This document shows positions 1-8,896 of a DNA stretch of 64,000 nucleotides, piece by piece (the stretch's first letter is position 1; the number at the start of each line of letters is the position of its first letter). The notes below the pieces were generated by a model, which saw only the letters and a program-made list of their open reading frames with translations, made no database searches and was not told where the DNA came from. Where the stretch lies: contig JAYRSJ010000014.1 in the NCBI GenBank assembly GCA_041920215.1, forward strand, positions 1-64,000, in the 5' to 3' direction. The translations under genes and the position numbers were made by a program. The DNA is from JAYRSJ01 sp041920215. Its GTDB lineage: Bacteria; Pseudomonadota; Gammaproteobacteria; Burkholderiales; Burkholderiaceae_C.

Positions 1-70
1 CAGTCCCGCCCAGCATCGTCGGCGCCTGGGCATCGCCGCATAACCAGTCCAAGTTTTTGTCCGCATCCCC

Positions 71-99
71 GGTGGGTCAAATTTAGATCGGCGCCAACA
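71..99 (-). mobile_element. IS21-like element terminus (remnant)
   Basis: Read on the minus strand this stretch begins TGTTGGCGCCGATCTAA and continues to GACCC. That resembles the TGTCAGCGCCGATC...GACCC terminal inverted repeats of IS21-family elements as I remember them. No istA or istB gene is visible, but bases 2-43 hold a short open tail ending in TAA that could be the last codons of a gene outside the window. I infer an IS end lying to the left. A database match to an IS21 terminus would settle it. Confidence 0.4.
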
Positions 100-228
100 G
101 CCCAATGCTTGCGGGCGACGCTCACGCACCGGGAGTCCGATCCATCGCTGGCGCGGGCTGCTGCTGAACAGGTCTCGCGCCGCGCATCCCACCAGCAGCC
201 AGGCCGCCGGGCCCCCGGCATGGGTCGA
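100..228. other. Spacer between IS-like end and lysS
   Basis: No convincing gene, promoter or T-tract terminator is visible here. The lysS stop codon next to it lies in a perfect inverted repeat (229-247: TCAGTCCG, 3-base loop, CGGACTGA), which could form an 8-bp RNA hairpin at the end of lysS but has no T run after it. Confidence 0.4.
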
Positions 229-1770
229 TCAGTCCGCAGCGGACTGATCTCGCTCGCGCCTCAGGGCCGGGAACAGGATCACGTCGCGGATGCTGGGCGA
301 ATCGGTGATCAGCATCATCAGGCGGTCGATGCCGATGCCGCAGCCGCCGGTCGGGGGCATGCCGTATTCGAGCGCGCGGATGAAGTCGGCGTCATAGAAC
401 ATCGCCTCGTCGTCGCCCGCTTCCTTGTTGGCCACCTGGGCGTGGAAGCGTGCGGCCTGGTCCTCGGCGTCGTTGAGCTCGGAGAAGCCGTTGGCGTATT
501 CGCGGCCGGTGATGAAGAGCTCGAAGCGCTCGGTGATGGCCGGGTTGGTGTCGGAGGCGCGGGCCAGCGGCGAGACCTCGACGGGGTAGTCGATGATGAA
601 GGTCGGCTGCCAGAGCTTTTCTTCCACCGCGGCCTCGAACATGCCGAACTGCAGCTCGGGCAGGGTCCAGTGCTTGGGCGCTTCCTCGCCCAGTTCCTTC
701 AGGCGCTCGCGCAGCACATGGGCATCGTCGGCCTGGGCTTGCGTCAGGCCGGCATGCGCCACCAGCGAGTCGCGCACCGACAGGCGCGTGAAGGGCTCGT
801 CCAGGTGCACTTCCTTGCCGGCATAGCTGACGCGCGCATTGCCGGTGGCGGCGATCGCGGCGTGGCGCAGCACGGCCTCGGTGAAGTCCATCAGATCATG
901 GTGCGTCCAGTAGGCCGCATAGAACTCCATCATCGTGAACTCGGGGTTGTGCCGGACCGAGATGCCTTCGTTGCGGAAGTTGCGGTTGATCTCGAACACG
1001 CGCTCGAAGCCGCCCACCACCAGGCGTTTCAGATAGAGCTCGGGCGCGATGCGCAGGAACATCTCCTGGTCCAGCGCGTTGTGGTGGGTGATGAAGGGCT
1101 TGGCATTGGCGCCGCCGGGGATAGGGTGCAGCATCGGCGTCTCGACCTCGAGGAAGCCGTTGTCCACCATGAAACTGCGGATCGAGGACACCGCCTTGGA
1201 GCGGGCCACGAAGCGCTTGCGTGCGTCCTCGTCGGTGATCAGGTCCACATAGCGCTGGCGATACTTCTGCTCCTGGTCGCTCATGCCGTGGAACTTGTCC
1301 GGCAGCGGGCGCAGGCTCTTGGTCAGCAGGCGCAGTTTTGTCACCCGCACCGACAGCTCGCCGGTCTTGGTCTTGAAGAGCAGGCCCTCGGCGCCGACGA
1401 TATCGCCCAGGTCCAGGTGCTTGAAGCCGTCATAGGCTTCCTCGCCCAGGGCGTCCTTGGTGACGAAGAGCTGGATGCGGCCGGTGGCGTCCTGCAGCGT
1501 GCCGAAGCTGGCCTTGCCCATGATGCGCTTGAGCATCAGGCGGCCGGCCACGCTGACCTGCACGCCCTGCGGTTCCAGCGCCTCGTTGTCCAGTGCGCCG
1601 TACTGCTCTTGCAGCGGCAGCGCGCGGTGCTGGGGCTTGAAGTCGTTGGGGAAGGGCACCGCGGTCTTGGCGCGCAGCGCGGCCAGCTTCTCGCGACGCT
1701 CGGTGATCAGCTGGTTTTCGTCCGCCGCGGCGGGCGCGTGATGGGGCGCGGGAGGGGTGTGCTGGGTCAT
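229..1770 (-). CDS. lysS: Lysyl-tRNA synthetase, class II
   Basis: Charges tRNA-Lys with lysine in the cytoplasm. The 513-residue product has the usual layout: an N-terminal OB-fold anticodon-binding domain (about residues 70-155), class II motif 2 around residues 256-286 (FRNEGISVRHNPEF) and motif 3 near the C-terminus (GCGIGIDRLMML). Length is typical for bacterial LysS. I chose the ATG at 1770; an in-frame TTG two codons upstream is less likely. It is divergent from the glycan operon that starts at 1859. Its stop codon is part of a perfect inverted repeat. Confidence 0.97.
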   Translation of the reverse strand: MTQHTPPAPHHAPAAADENQLITERREKLAALRAKTAVPFPNDFKPQHRALPLQEQYGALDNEALEPQGVQVSVAGRLMLKRIMGKASFGTLQDATGRIQLFVTKDALGEEAYDGFKHLDLGDIVGAEGLLFKTKTGELSVRVTKLRLLTKSLRPLPDKFHGMSDQEQKYRQRYVDLITDEDARKRFVARSKAVSSIRSFMVDNGFLEVETPMLHPIPGGANAKPFITHHNALDQEMFLRIAPELYLKRLVVGGFERVFEINRNFRNEGISVRHNPEFTMMEFYAAYWTHHDLMDFTEAVLRHAAIAATGNARVSYAGKEVHLDEPFTRLSVRDSLVAHAGLTQAQADDAHVLRERLKELGEEAPKHWTLPELQFGMFEAAVEEKLWQPTFIIDYPVEVSPLARASDTNPAITERFELFITGREYANGFSELNDAEDQAARFHAQVANKEAGDDEAMFYDADFIRALEYGMPPTGGCGIGIDRLMMLITDSPSIRDVILFPALRRERDQSAAD

Positions 1771-1858
1771 CGTCAACTCGTTGAATTTGCAGCGATTTTA
1801 GGGGGTGCGCGGGAGGTGGCCCCGTAGAATCGCGGTTTCGCCTGCAGCTGGCCGGAGC

Positions 1859-2929
1859 ATGACCCTGTTCGCCCCCCTTCTTGACCGCAAGATCCGCTTT
1901 GCCCTGGTGGGCTGCGGCCGCATCGCCCGCAACCACATCCAGGCCCTGCAGCGCCATGCCGAGCGTGCCGAACTGGTAGCGGTCTGCGATACCCAGCCCC
2001 AGGCCTTGCAGGAGGCGGTGGCCCTGACCGGCGCGGCCGGCTTCGCCTCACTGGAGGGGCTGCTGGCGGGCTGTGCGGTCGATGTGGTGGTGCTGGCGAC
2101 GCCCAGCGGCCTGCATGCCCAGCAGGCGATACGCGTGGCCCGGGCCGGCATCCATGTGCTCAGCGAGAAGCCCATGGCCACCAAGTTCGAGGACGGGCAG
2201 GCCATGGTGCGCGCCTGTCGCGATGCCGGTGTCAAGCTCTTCGTCGTCAAGCAGAACCGGCTTAACGCCACGGTTCAGCGGCTCAAGAAGGCGATTGACC
2301 AGGGCCGCTTCGGGCGTATTTACATGAGCACGGTCAATGTGTTCTGGACCCGCCCGCAAAGCTATTACGACGCCGCGCCCTGGCGCGGCCGCTGGGATCT
2401 GGATGGCGGTGCCTTCATGAACCAGGCCAGCCACTATGTGGATCTGCTGGATTGGCTGGTTGGTCCGGTGGACAACGTCCATGCCTACACCGCCACGCTG
2501 GCACGCGATATCGAGGCCGAGGACACCGGCGTGCTGGCGCTGCGTTTGCGCCATGGCGGTCTGGCCTCGATCAATGTCACCATGCTGACCTGGCCGCAGA
2601 ACCTCGAGGGCTCGATCACCATCATCGGCGAGCGTGGCACGGCCCGCATCGGCGGCACGGCGGTCAACAAGATCGAGCATTGGGCCTTCGCCGAGGCGCG
2701 GCCCGAGGATGCGGACGTGCTGTCCGCCAGCTATGAGATCGGCCAGGGCAGCGGCAGCGTCTACGGTTTCGGCCATCCGCTGTACTACGACAATGTGATC
2801 CAGACCCTGCGGGGCGAGGCCCATGCCGAGGTCGATGGCTACGAGGGCCTGCGCTCGCTGGAGATCCTGATCGCCGCCTACCGCAGCGCCCGCGACGGCC
2901 AGCGCGTCGGCCTTCCCCTTGTTTTCTGA
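1859..2929 (+). CDS. wbpB: UDP-N-acetylglucosaminuronate 3-dehydrogenase, WbpB/WlbA type
   Basis: Gfo/Idh/MocA-family oxidoreductase of 356 residues. In the WbpB/WlbA pathway it oxidises C3 of UDP-GlcNAc-uronic acid, making the 3-keto sugar for the aminotransferase. Seen in the sequence: a Rossmann motif (VGCGRIA, residues 17-23), the EKP motif (103-105), KQNRLN (131-136), typical of this subfamily, and the likely catalytic His192 in NQASHYVD. The ATG at 1859 was chosen because the protein family begins just before the Rossmann fold; a GGAG lies only one base away. The WbpD and WbpE homologues follow immediately, which supports the specific assignment. The matching 6-dehydrogenase (WbpA) is not in the window. 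Confidence 0.85.
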   Translation: MTLFAPLLDRKIRFALVGCGRIARNHIQALQRHAERAELVAVCDTQPQALQEAVALTGAAGFASLEGLLAGCAVDVVVLATPSGLHAQQAIRVARAGIHVLSEKPMATKFEDGQAMVRACRDAGVKLFVVKQNRLNATVQRLKKAIDQGRFGRIYMSTVNVFWTRPQSYYDAAPWRGRWDLDGGAFMNQASHYVDLLDWLVGPVDNVHAYTATLARDIEAEDTGVLALRLRHGGLASINVTMLTWPQNLEGSITIIGERGTARIGGTAVNKIEHWAFAEARPEDADVLSASYEIGQGSGSVYGFGHPLYYDNVIQTLRGEAHAEVDGYEGLRSLEILIAAYRSARDGQRVGLPLVF

Positions 2930-2939
2930 ACCCTATCGC

Positions 2940-3512
2940 ATGAGCTACTGGAAACACGAGTCCGCCATCGTCGACGCCGGTGCGCAGCTGGGCGAGGGGA
3001 CCAAGGTCTGGCACTTTGCCCATATCAGCCCCGGCGCCCGCATCGGCGCGCGCTGCTCGCTGGGGCAGGGCGTCTATGTGGGCAACGACGTGCAGATTGG
3101 CGACGGCTGCAAGGTGCAGAACCATGTCTCGGTCTATGACGCGGTGACGCTGGAGGACGAGGTCTTCTGCGGGCCGTCGATGGTGTTCACCAATGTCTAC
3201 AACCCCCGCGCCGCCGTCGTCCGCAAGGACGAGTACCGCCGCACGCTGGTCAGGCGCGGTGCCACGCTGGGCGCCAACTGCACCCTCGTCTGTGGTGTGA
3301 CCGTCGGCGCGTACGCCTTCATCGGCGCCGGTGCCGTGGTGCAGAAGGATGTACCCGCCCATGCGCTGATGGTGGGGGTGCCGGCCCGCCGCATCGGCTG
3401 GATGAGCCGTCACGGCGAGCGCCTGCGATTCGATGCCCAGGGCCAGGCGAGCTGCCCGGCCACCGGCGAACGCTACCGCCTGCTTGGCGATCATGTGGAG
3501 CTGCTGCCTTGA
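2940..3512 (+). CDS. wbpD: UDP-2-acetamido-3-amino-glucuronate N-acetyltransferase, WbpD/WlbB type
   Basis: Left-handed beta-helix acetyltransferase of 190 residues made largely of hexapeptide repeats, with the ending GVPARRIGWMS typical of WbpD/WlbB and related sugar N-acetyltransferases. It should acetylate the 3-amino group made by the next gene's product, using acetyl-CoA. It begins 10 bases after wbpB; its stop overlaps the wbpE start. Function rests on the family match plus the wbpB-D-E neighbourhood. Confidence 0.85.
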   Translation: MSYWKHESAIVDAGAQLGEGTKVWHFAHISPGARIGARCSLGQGVYVGNDVQIGDGCKVQNHVSVYDAVTLEDEVFCGPSMVFTNVYNPRAAVVRKDEYRRTLVRRGATLGANCTLVCGVTVGAYAFIGAGAVVQKDVPAHALMVGVPARRIGWMSRHGERLRFDAQGQASCPATGERYRLLGDHVELLP

Positions 3513-4630
3513 GCCTGCCCTTCATTGACCTGAAAGCGCAGTACGCGGCGCTGAAGCCCACCATCGATGCCCGCATCCAGCGCGTGCTGGACCATGGCCA
3601 GTACATCATGGGCCCCGAGGTGCGCGAGCTGGAGGAGGCGCTGGCCGCCTACGTCGGCGTGGCGCATTGCGTGACGGTGGCCAGCGGCACCGAGGCCCTG
3701 CTGATTGCGCTGATGGCGCTGGACCTGCAAGCGGGCGACGAGGTCATCACGACGCCCTTCACCTTCGCGGCCACGGCCGAGGTCATCGTGCTGCTGGGCG
3801 GCGTGCCGGTGTTCGTCGACATCGAGCCTGATACCTGCAATATCGATGCTGGCCTGATCGAGGCGGCCATCACGCCGCGCACACGGGCCATCATGCCGGT
3901 CAGCCTGTATGGCCAGGTGGCCGATATGGAAGAGATCAATGCGATCGCGGCCCGCCATGGCCTGGCGGTGATCGAGGATGCTGCGCAGAGCTTCGGGGCG
4001 CGCTACAAGGGCCGCCGCAGCTGCGGCCTCAGCACCTTCGGCGCCACCAGCTTCTTCCCCAGCAAGCCGCTGGGTTGCTACGGCGATGGCGGCGCGCTGT
4101 TTACCGACGACGATGCGCTGGCGCAGGCGGCGCGCGAGATCCGCGTGCATGGCCAGAGTCAGCGCTACACCCACACCCGCGTCGGCGTGGGCGGCCGCAT
4201 GGACACGCTGCAATGCGCGATCGTGCTGGCCAAGCTGGAGCGTTTCGACTGGGAGATCGCGCAGCGCCTGGCGATCGGCGCGCGTTACCAGCAGCGCCTG
4301 GCTGCGCTGCCGCTGCAGCGTCTGGCCGTGCGAGCGGACCGCGACTGCGTCTGGGCCCAGTTCACCGTGCTGCTCGAACAGCGCCCGGCGGTGCAGGCGG
4401 CGCTGCAGCAGGCGGGTGTGCCGACCGCGATCCATTACCCCCGCCCCCTGCATAGGCAGCCGGCCTATGCCGCCCATGCACCGGCCTGGGCCCTGCCCCA
4501 TGCCGAGGCCGCGGCCGAGCGCGTGATGAGCCTGCCGATGAGCGCGGACCTGAGCGAGGCGCAGCAGGACCGCGTGCTGTCGGCCCTGGCCGACGCGCTG
4601 GCCGGTCGGGCTGGCGAGGCGCGGGGCTGA
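3509..4630 (+). CDS. wbpE: PLP-dependent sugar 3-aminotransferase, WbpE/WlbC type
   Basis: DegT/DnrJ/EryC1 aminotransferase, 373 residues. It transfers an amino group from glutamate to the 3-keto-uronic acid nucleotide sugar. Lys186 in FFPSKPLG is the expected PLP-binding lysine, and EDAAQSFGA (residues 156-164) carries the cofactor-contacting Asp. The start is TTG at 3509, supported by GGAG at 3497-3500 eight bases upstream and by the 4-base overlap with the wbpD stop; no nearby in-frame ATG exists. WbpB, WbpD and WbpE act in sequence on the same substrate. Confidence 0.87.
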   Translation: MSLPFIDLKAQYAALKPTIDARIQRVLDHGQYIMGPEVRELEEALAAYVGVAHCVTVASGTEALLIALMALDLQAGDEVITTPFTFAATAEVIVLLGGVPVFVDIEPDTCNIDAGLIEAAITPRTRAIMPVSLYGQVADMEEINAIAARHGLAVIEDAAQSFGARYKGRRSCGLSTFGATSFFPSKPLGCYGDGGALFTDDDALAQAAREIRVHGQSQRYTHTRVGVGGRMDTLQCAIVLAKLERFDWEIAQRLAIGARYQQRLAALPLQRLAVRADRDCVWAQFTVLLEQRPAVQAALQQAGVPTAIHYPRPLHRQPAYAAHAPAWALPHAEAAAERVMSLPMSADLSEAQQDRVLSALADALAGRAGEARG

Positions 4631-5871
4631 TGAAGCATGGCCTGGTCCGCGCCACGCTGACCCTGCTGGCCGGCGGGGCGCTGGCCCAGGCCTTGCCGCT
4701 GCTGCTGGGGCCCTGGCTGACCCGGCTCTACACGCCGCATCAGTACGGCCAGTTCGCGATGGTATGGACCCTGGCGGCCAATCTGGCGGTGGTGGGCTGC
4801 GCACGCTACGAGTTCGCACTGCCGTTGGCGCGCGACGAGGGCGAGGCGGCACGGCTGATGGGTCTGTGTGCCCGCGTGCTGCTGGTCGTACTGGCCCTGG
4901 CCGGGCTGCTGGGCCTGCTGCTGTGGCTGTGGCAGGACCTGGCCCTCGCCTGGCTGCTGCCGCTGGCCGTGCTGGCCGGTGCCGCGCCCCAGTGGCTGAT
5001 GCTCTGGGCGACGCGGGCCCAGCGCTTCCAGCGCCTGGCGGTAGCCCGAGTGCTGCAGTATGGCGGCGGCGCACTGGCCCAGCTGGGCCTGGGCCTGCTG
5101 CAATGGGGCGCGCTGGGCCTGCTGGCCGGCGCCGCGGGAGCCAGCCTGCTGGCGGCGGCCCTGCTGGGGCGGCCGGCGCCGCAAGGGGGCTGGGGTGCGT
5201 TGGCGCGCCAGCGCTGGGCCGAGCTGCGGCCGCTGGCCCTGCAGCACCGCGACTTTCCCTTGCTCAACACCCCGCATGCCTTTGCCGGTGCCTTGCAGGA
5301 CAGCTTGAGCCTGCTGCTGCTGAGCCAGTGGTCGGGCGAATCGGCGGCCGGCTACTGGGCGCTGGCGCTGCGCTATCTGAAGGCGCCGGCGGGCCTGGTC
5401 GGTGGCGCGCTGTCGCAGGCGCTGTATCCGCGCCTGGCCGCCTGCGCGGCGCCGGACGAGGCCCGCCAGCTGGTGCGCCACAGCATGGCCCTGCTGCTGC
5501 TGCTGGCCCTGCCGCTGCTGCTGGTGCTGCTGCTGTGGGGGCCGGCGCTGTTCGCGCTGGCCTTCGGCGAACGCTGGCGCGATGCCGGCGAGCTGGCGCG
5601 GGCGCTGGCGCCCTATATCGCGCTGCACTTCGTGGCCGCACCGCTGTCGGTCGTGCCGCTGGCCTGGTCGGCCCAGGGCTGGGCGCTGCGGCTCGCGCTG
5701 GTGGGGCAGGGCCTGTTCCTGGCCGGCCTGCTGCTGGGCCTGCAGCGCGGCGGCTTGCTGGGTGCGGCCTGGGGCGTGTCGATGGCGATGAGCGCCTACT
5801 TCGGCTATTTCTTCTGGCGCCTCGCCCGCTGGGACCCTGTGCCGGTGCCGCCGGGGGGGCGCAGCGCATGA
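4630..5871 (+). CDS. Polysaccharide flippase, MOP superfamily (Wzx-like)
   Basis: Inner-membrane protein of 413 residues with about 12 strongly hydrophobic, Leu/Ala-rich segments and the N-terminal layout of MATE-like polysaccharide transporters (LTLLAGGALAQALPLLL, then LYTPHQYGQFAM). It probably flips an undecaprenyl-linked oligosaccharide to the periplasm. The stop of wbpE and this ATG share one base. It is one of three flippase-like proteins in the window. Substrate is unknown. Confidence 0.8.
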   Translation: MKHGLVRATLTLLAGGALAQALPLLLGPWLTRLYTPHQYGQFAMVWTLAANLAVVGCARYEFALPLARDEGEAARLMGLCARVLLVVLALAGLLGLLLWLWQDLALAWLLPLAVLAGAAPQWLMLWATRAQRFQRLAVARVLQYGGGALAQLGLGLLQWGALGLLAGAAGASLLAAALLGRPAPQGGWGALARQRWAELRPLALQHRDFPLLNTPHAFAGALQDSLSLLLLSQWSGESAAGYWALALRYLKAPAGLVGGALSQALYPRLAACAAPDEARQLVRHSMALLLLLALPLLLVLLLWGPALFALAFGERWRDAGELARALAPYIALHFVAAPLSVVPLAWSAQGWALRLALVGQGLFLAGLLLGLQRGGLLGAAWGVSMAMSAYFGYFFWRLARWDPVPVPPGGRSA

Positions 5872-6506
5872 TGGGAACGGGGATGAGCTTCGCGATCAAG
5901 GCCTGGCTGAACCGCTGCCGGCGCAGACTGTGGCGCTGGCTGTTCTTCCGGATGATCTTCGGCGAGCACGGCGCGGCGCGGCAGCCGCTGCCGCACACCC
6001 GCATCGCGCCCAGCTGCTGCATCGAGGGCGAGGCCGGACTGCAGCTGGCCGACCATGTCTTCATCGGTCAGTTCAACTTCATCGAGGCCAGCGGCGGCGT
6101 GACGATAGGCGAGGGCGTGCAGATCACCAACTTCGTCTCCATCGTCAGCCACAGCTCGCACCGTGCGCTGCGCCTGCTGGGGCGCCACTATGTGCAGCAT
6201 CGCGGGCCTGTGCCGGGCTATCTGAAGGCGCCCATCGTGATCGGCCCCTACAGCTTCATCGGGCCGCACAGCCTGATCGAGCCGGGCGCGCAGATCGGCA
6301 AGGGCGTGGTGGTCAGCGCCTACAGCCAGGTGCGCGGCAGCGTGCCCGACTTCGCCATCGTGGCCGGCCAGCCGGCGCGGGTGGTGGGCGATGTGCGGCA
6401 CGGCGACGCCCAGCTGCTGGCCCAGCAGCCCTGGCTGGCGGTGCATTACCGGGCCTGGGCGGGCGATGTGCCGGCGCAGCAGCCGGAGCCGGAGCCGGAG
6501 CCATGA
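5868..6506 (+). CDS. Hexapeptide-repeat O-acetyltransferase, WcaF-like
   Basis: Left-handed beta-helix acyltransferase of 212 residues if it starts at 5868, where ATGA overlaps the flippase stop; an in-frame ATG at 5883 with a purine-rich GGAACGGGG before it is an alternative. Hexapeptide repeats span most of the protein, including VTIGEGVQI and IGPYSFIG, ending in IVAGQPARVVGD. Such enzymes acetylate sugar hydroxyls in O-antigen or capsule units. The C-terminus ends in an unusual Pro-Glu repeat (PEPEPEP) coded by GAGCCG triplet pairs, and its last codons overlap the next gene. Confidence 0.75.
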   Translation: MMGTGMSFAIKAWLNRCRRRLWRWLFFRMIFGEHGAARQPLPHTRIAPSCCIEGEAGLQLADHVFIGQFNFIEASGGVTIGEGVQITNFVSIVSHSSHRALRLLGRHYVQHRGPVPGYLKAPIVIGPYSFIGPHSLIEPGAQIGKGVVVSAYSQVRGSVPDFAIVAGQPARVVGDVRHGDAQLLAQQPWLAVHYRAWAGDVPAQQPEPEPEP

Positions 6507-7594
6507 AGCCACTGCGTCTGGTTCTGATCGGCGATGGCGAAAGCCCCCATCTGCTCAAGTGGGCGCGCGCGCTGGCCCCGCAGGTGGAACTCTGGGCGGT
6601 GTCCTCGCGCGGCTTCGCGCCCGGCTTCGATGCGCTGGTGCCGGCGCAGCGGCGCCTGGCCTTGCAGACATCGCCGCGCCATGGCGGTGGCAATGTCGCG
6701 CTGCTGAAGGCCCTGCCGCGCCTGGGACGCTGGCTGGTCGCCGTGGATGCCGACTGGCTGCATGCCCATTACCTGACCTCGCACGGCACGCTGGCCTGGC
6801 TAGCCAAGCGCCTGTGGCGCCTGCGCGCCCGCATCGCCGGCTCGGCCTGGGGCAGCGACATCCTGGTGACGCCCGAGCGCGGCTGGGTCTGGCTCTGGCT
6901 GACTCGGCGGGTGCTGGCCGCCTGTGCGCTGCTCAGCTCGGACTCGCGGCATATGAGCGAGCGCATGCAGGCCCTGGGCGCCGCCGAGGTGATGACCTTT
7001 CCCTTCGGCCTGGAAGCCCTGCCACCACCGCCCGCGAGCAAGCAGCCCTGGCTGTTCTTTGCCAACCGCGGGATGGAGCCCCTCTACCGGCCCGAGCGCG
7101 TGCTGCGGGCCTTCGCCGCGGTGGCGGCGGTTCGGCCCGAGGCGCGGCTGGTGCTGGCCAACGACGGCTCGCTGCGCGGCGCGCTGGCGCAGCAGGTGCA
7201 GGCCCTGGGTCTGGCGGACCGGGTCGAGTTTGTCGGGCGGCTGGATGCGCAGACCCAGGCCGGGTGGTATGCGCAGGCGCGCTGGTACCTGAGCCTGCCG
7301 GAGAGTGACTCGGTGTCGGTCTCGGTGCTGGAGGCGATGGCGCATGCCTGCCTGCCCCTCCTTTCGGACCTGCCGGCCAACCGCGAGCTGCTGCAGCCGG
7401 GCGCCGGTCTGATCCTGGCCGAGGGCGATGAGGTCCGTCTGCCTGCGCAGCTGCAGGCCCTCGCGCCAGATGCCGGGGCGGCCGCAGCGGCGGGTGCCGC
7501 CAACCGCGTCTGGGTGGCCGAGCATGGCTTGTTCGCGCCTTCGGTGGCCCGCTTTCTTCAACGTTTGAACGCCCTGGATGGGGCCAGGTCTTGA
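6503..7594 (+). CDS. Glycosyltransferase, GT4 family
   Basis: GT-B fold glycosyltransferase of 363 residues, starting at ATG 6503 in an ATGA overlap with the acetyltransferase. The C-terminal half has the GT4 donor-binding pattern: FANRGMEPLYRPERVLRAF, VEFVGRL and ESDSVSVSVLEAMAHA, in which the usual E-x7-E motif is altered. The N-terminal MKPLRLVLIGDGESPHLLKWA resembles bacterial sugar transferases that recognise lipid-linked acceptors. It adds one sugar to the repeat unit at the cytoplasmic membrane face; donor and linkage cannot be read from sequence. Confidence 0.8.
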   Translation: MKPLRLVLIGDGESPHLLKWARALAPQVELWAVSSRGFAPGFDALVPAQRRLALQTSPRHGGGNVALLKALPRLGRWLVAVDADWLHAHYLTSHGTLAWLAKRLWRLRARIAGSAWGSDILVTPERGWVWLWLTRRVLAACALLSSDSRHMSERMQALGAAEVMTFPFGLEALPPPPASKQPWLFFANRGMEPLYRPERVLRAFAAVAAVRPEARLVLANDGSLRGALAQQVQALGLADRVEFVGRLDAQTQAGWYAQARWYLSLPESDSVSVSVLEAMAHACLPLLSDLPANRELLQPGAGLILAEGDEVRLPAQLQALAPDAGAAAAAGAANRVWVAEHGLFAPSVARFLQRLNALDGARS

Positions 7595-8820
7595 TGCGGA
7601 TTCTGCTGATCAACCATTACGCCGGCTCGCCGCAGCACGGCATGGAATACCGGCCCTACTACCTGGCGCGCGAGTGGCTGCGCCAGGGCCATCAGGTGCT
7701 GATACTGGCGGCCTCGCAGTCGCATGTGCGCAGCCAGCAGCCGCGGCCCGGCGGCGAAACCATAGACGGCATCTCCTACTGCTGGTACGAGACGCCGGCC
7801 TACCAGGGCAACGGCCTGGGCCGGCTGCGCAATATCGCCTCCTTCTGCCGCCAGGTGGCCAGGGACGCCGACATCCTGGTGCAGAGCTTCGCGCCCGAGG
7901 TGGTGATCGCCTCCAGCACCTATCCGATGGACATCTGGCCGGCTCGCCGCATCGCGCGCAAGGCCGGCGCCAAGCTGGTCTACGAGGTGCACGATCTGTG
8001 GCCGCTGTCGCCGATCGAGCTATCCGGCATGTCGCCGCGCCACCCCTTTGCCCTGCTGTGCCAGAAGGCCGAGAACGACGCCTATCGCGATGCCGATGTG
8101 GTGGTCTCGATGCTGCCCAAGGTGCAGGACCACATGGCCGCGCACGGGCTGGATCTGAAGAAGTTGCACATCGTGCCCAACGGCATCGCACCCGAGGAAT
8201 GGGAGCAGCCTGGCGAGGCGCTGGCGCCCGAGCTGGCCGCGCATCTGGCCACGCTGCGCGCGGCCGGGCGCAAGGTGCTGGGCTATGCCGGCTCGATGGG
8301 CCTGCCCAATGCGCTGGATGTGCTGCTGGACGCCGCCCGGCTCTTGAAGAACGAGCCGGGCAGCCAGCCTCTGGCCATCGTGATGGTGGGCGGCGGCCAT
8401 GAGCGCGAACGTCTGGCGGCGCGGGTGCGCGACGAGGGCTTGAGCAATGTGGCGATGTTTCCGCCGGTGCCCAAGACCCAGATCCCGACGCTGCTGGCCG
8501 CCTTCGACATCGCCTATATCGGCTGGCAGCGCACGCCGATCTACCGCTTCGGCATCGCGCCCAACAAGCTGATGGACTACATGATGGCCGGGCGTGCGGT
8601 GCTGCATTCGGTGGAGGCCGGCAATGACCCGGTCTTCGAAGCCGGTGCCGGCCTGACGGTGGCGGCCGAGGATGCGGTGGCGGTAGCGGCCGGCGCACGG
8701 CAGCTGGCGGCCCTGCCGGACGCCGCGCGCGCCGCGATGGGTGCACGCGGCCGCGCCTTCGTGCTGGCCCAGCACAGCTATCCGGTGCTGGCGCGGCGCT
8801 TCATTGATGCGCTGGCCTGA
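7594..8820 (+). CDS. Glycosyltransferase, GT4 family (WbuB-like)
   Basis: GT-B glycosyltransferase of 408 residues. MRILLINHYAGSP and YEVHDLWPLSP in the N-terminal half, and APNKLMDYMMAGRAVL in the donor domain, match WbuB-like GT4 enzymes that transfer N-acetylated amino sugars. I chose the ATG at 7594, which shares one base with the upstream TGA; a TTG one codon earlier is possible. Same operon as the preceding genes. A 76-base gap follows before the next gene, the largest in this operon. Confidence 0.82.
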   Translation: MRILLINHYAGSPQHGMEYRPYYLAREWLRQGHQVLILAASQSHVRSQQPRPGGETIDGISYCWYETPAYQGNGLGRLRNIASFCRQVARDADILVQSFAPEVVIASSTYPMDIWPARRIARKAGAKLVYEVHDLWPLSPIELSGMSPRHPFALLCQKAENDAYRDADVVVSMLPKVQDHMAAHGLDLKKLHIVPNGIAPEEWEQPGEALAPELAAHLATLRAAGRKVLGYAGSMGLPNALDVLLDAARLLKNEPGSQPLAIVMVGGGHERERLAARVRDEGLSNVAMFPPVPKTQIPTLLAAFDIAYIGWQRTPIYRFGIAPNKLMDYMMAGRAVLHSVEAGNDPVFEAGAGLTVAAEDAVAVAAGARQLAALPDAARAAMGARGRAFVLAQHSYPVLARRFIDALA

Positions 8821-8896
8821 GACAATCGCAGGCCGCCCCGCCCCCGGTGCCATGAGCTTGTGCCATGACCTTGCGCCAACATCATCAGTTCCAGCC

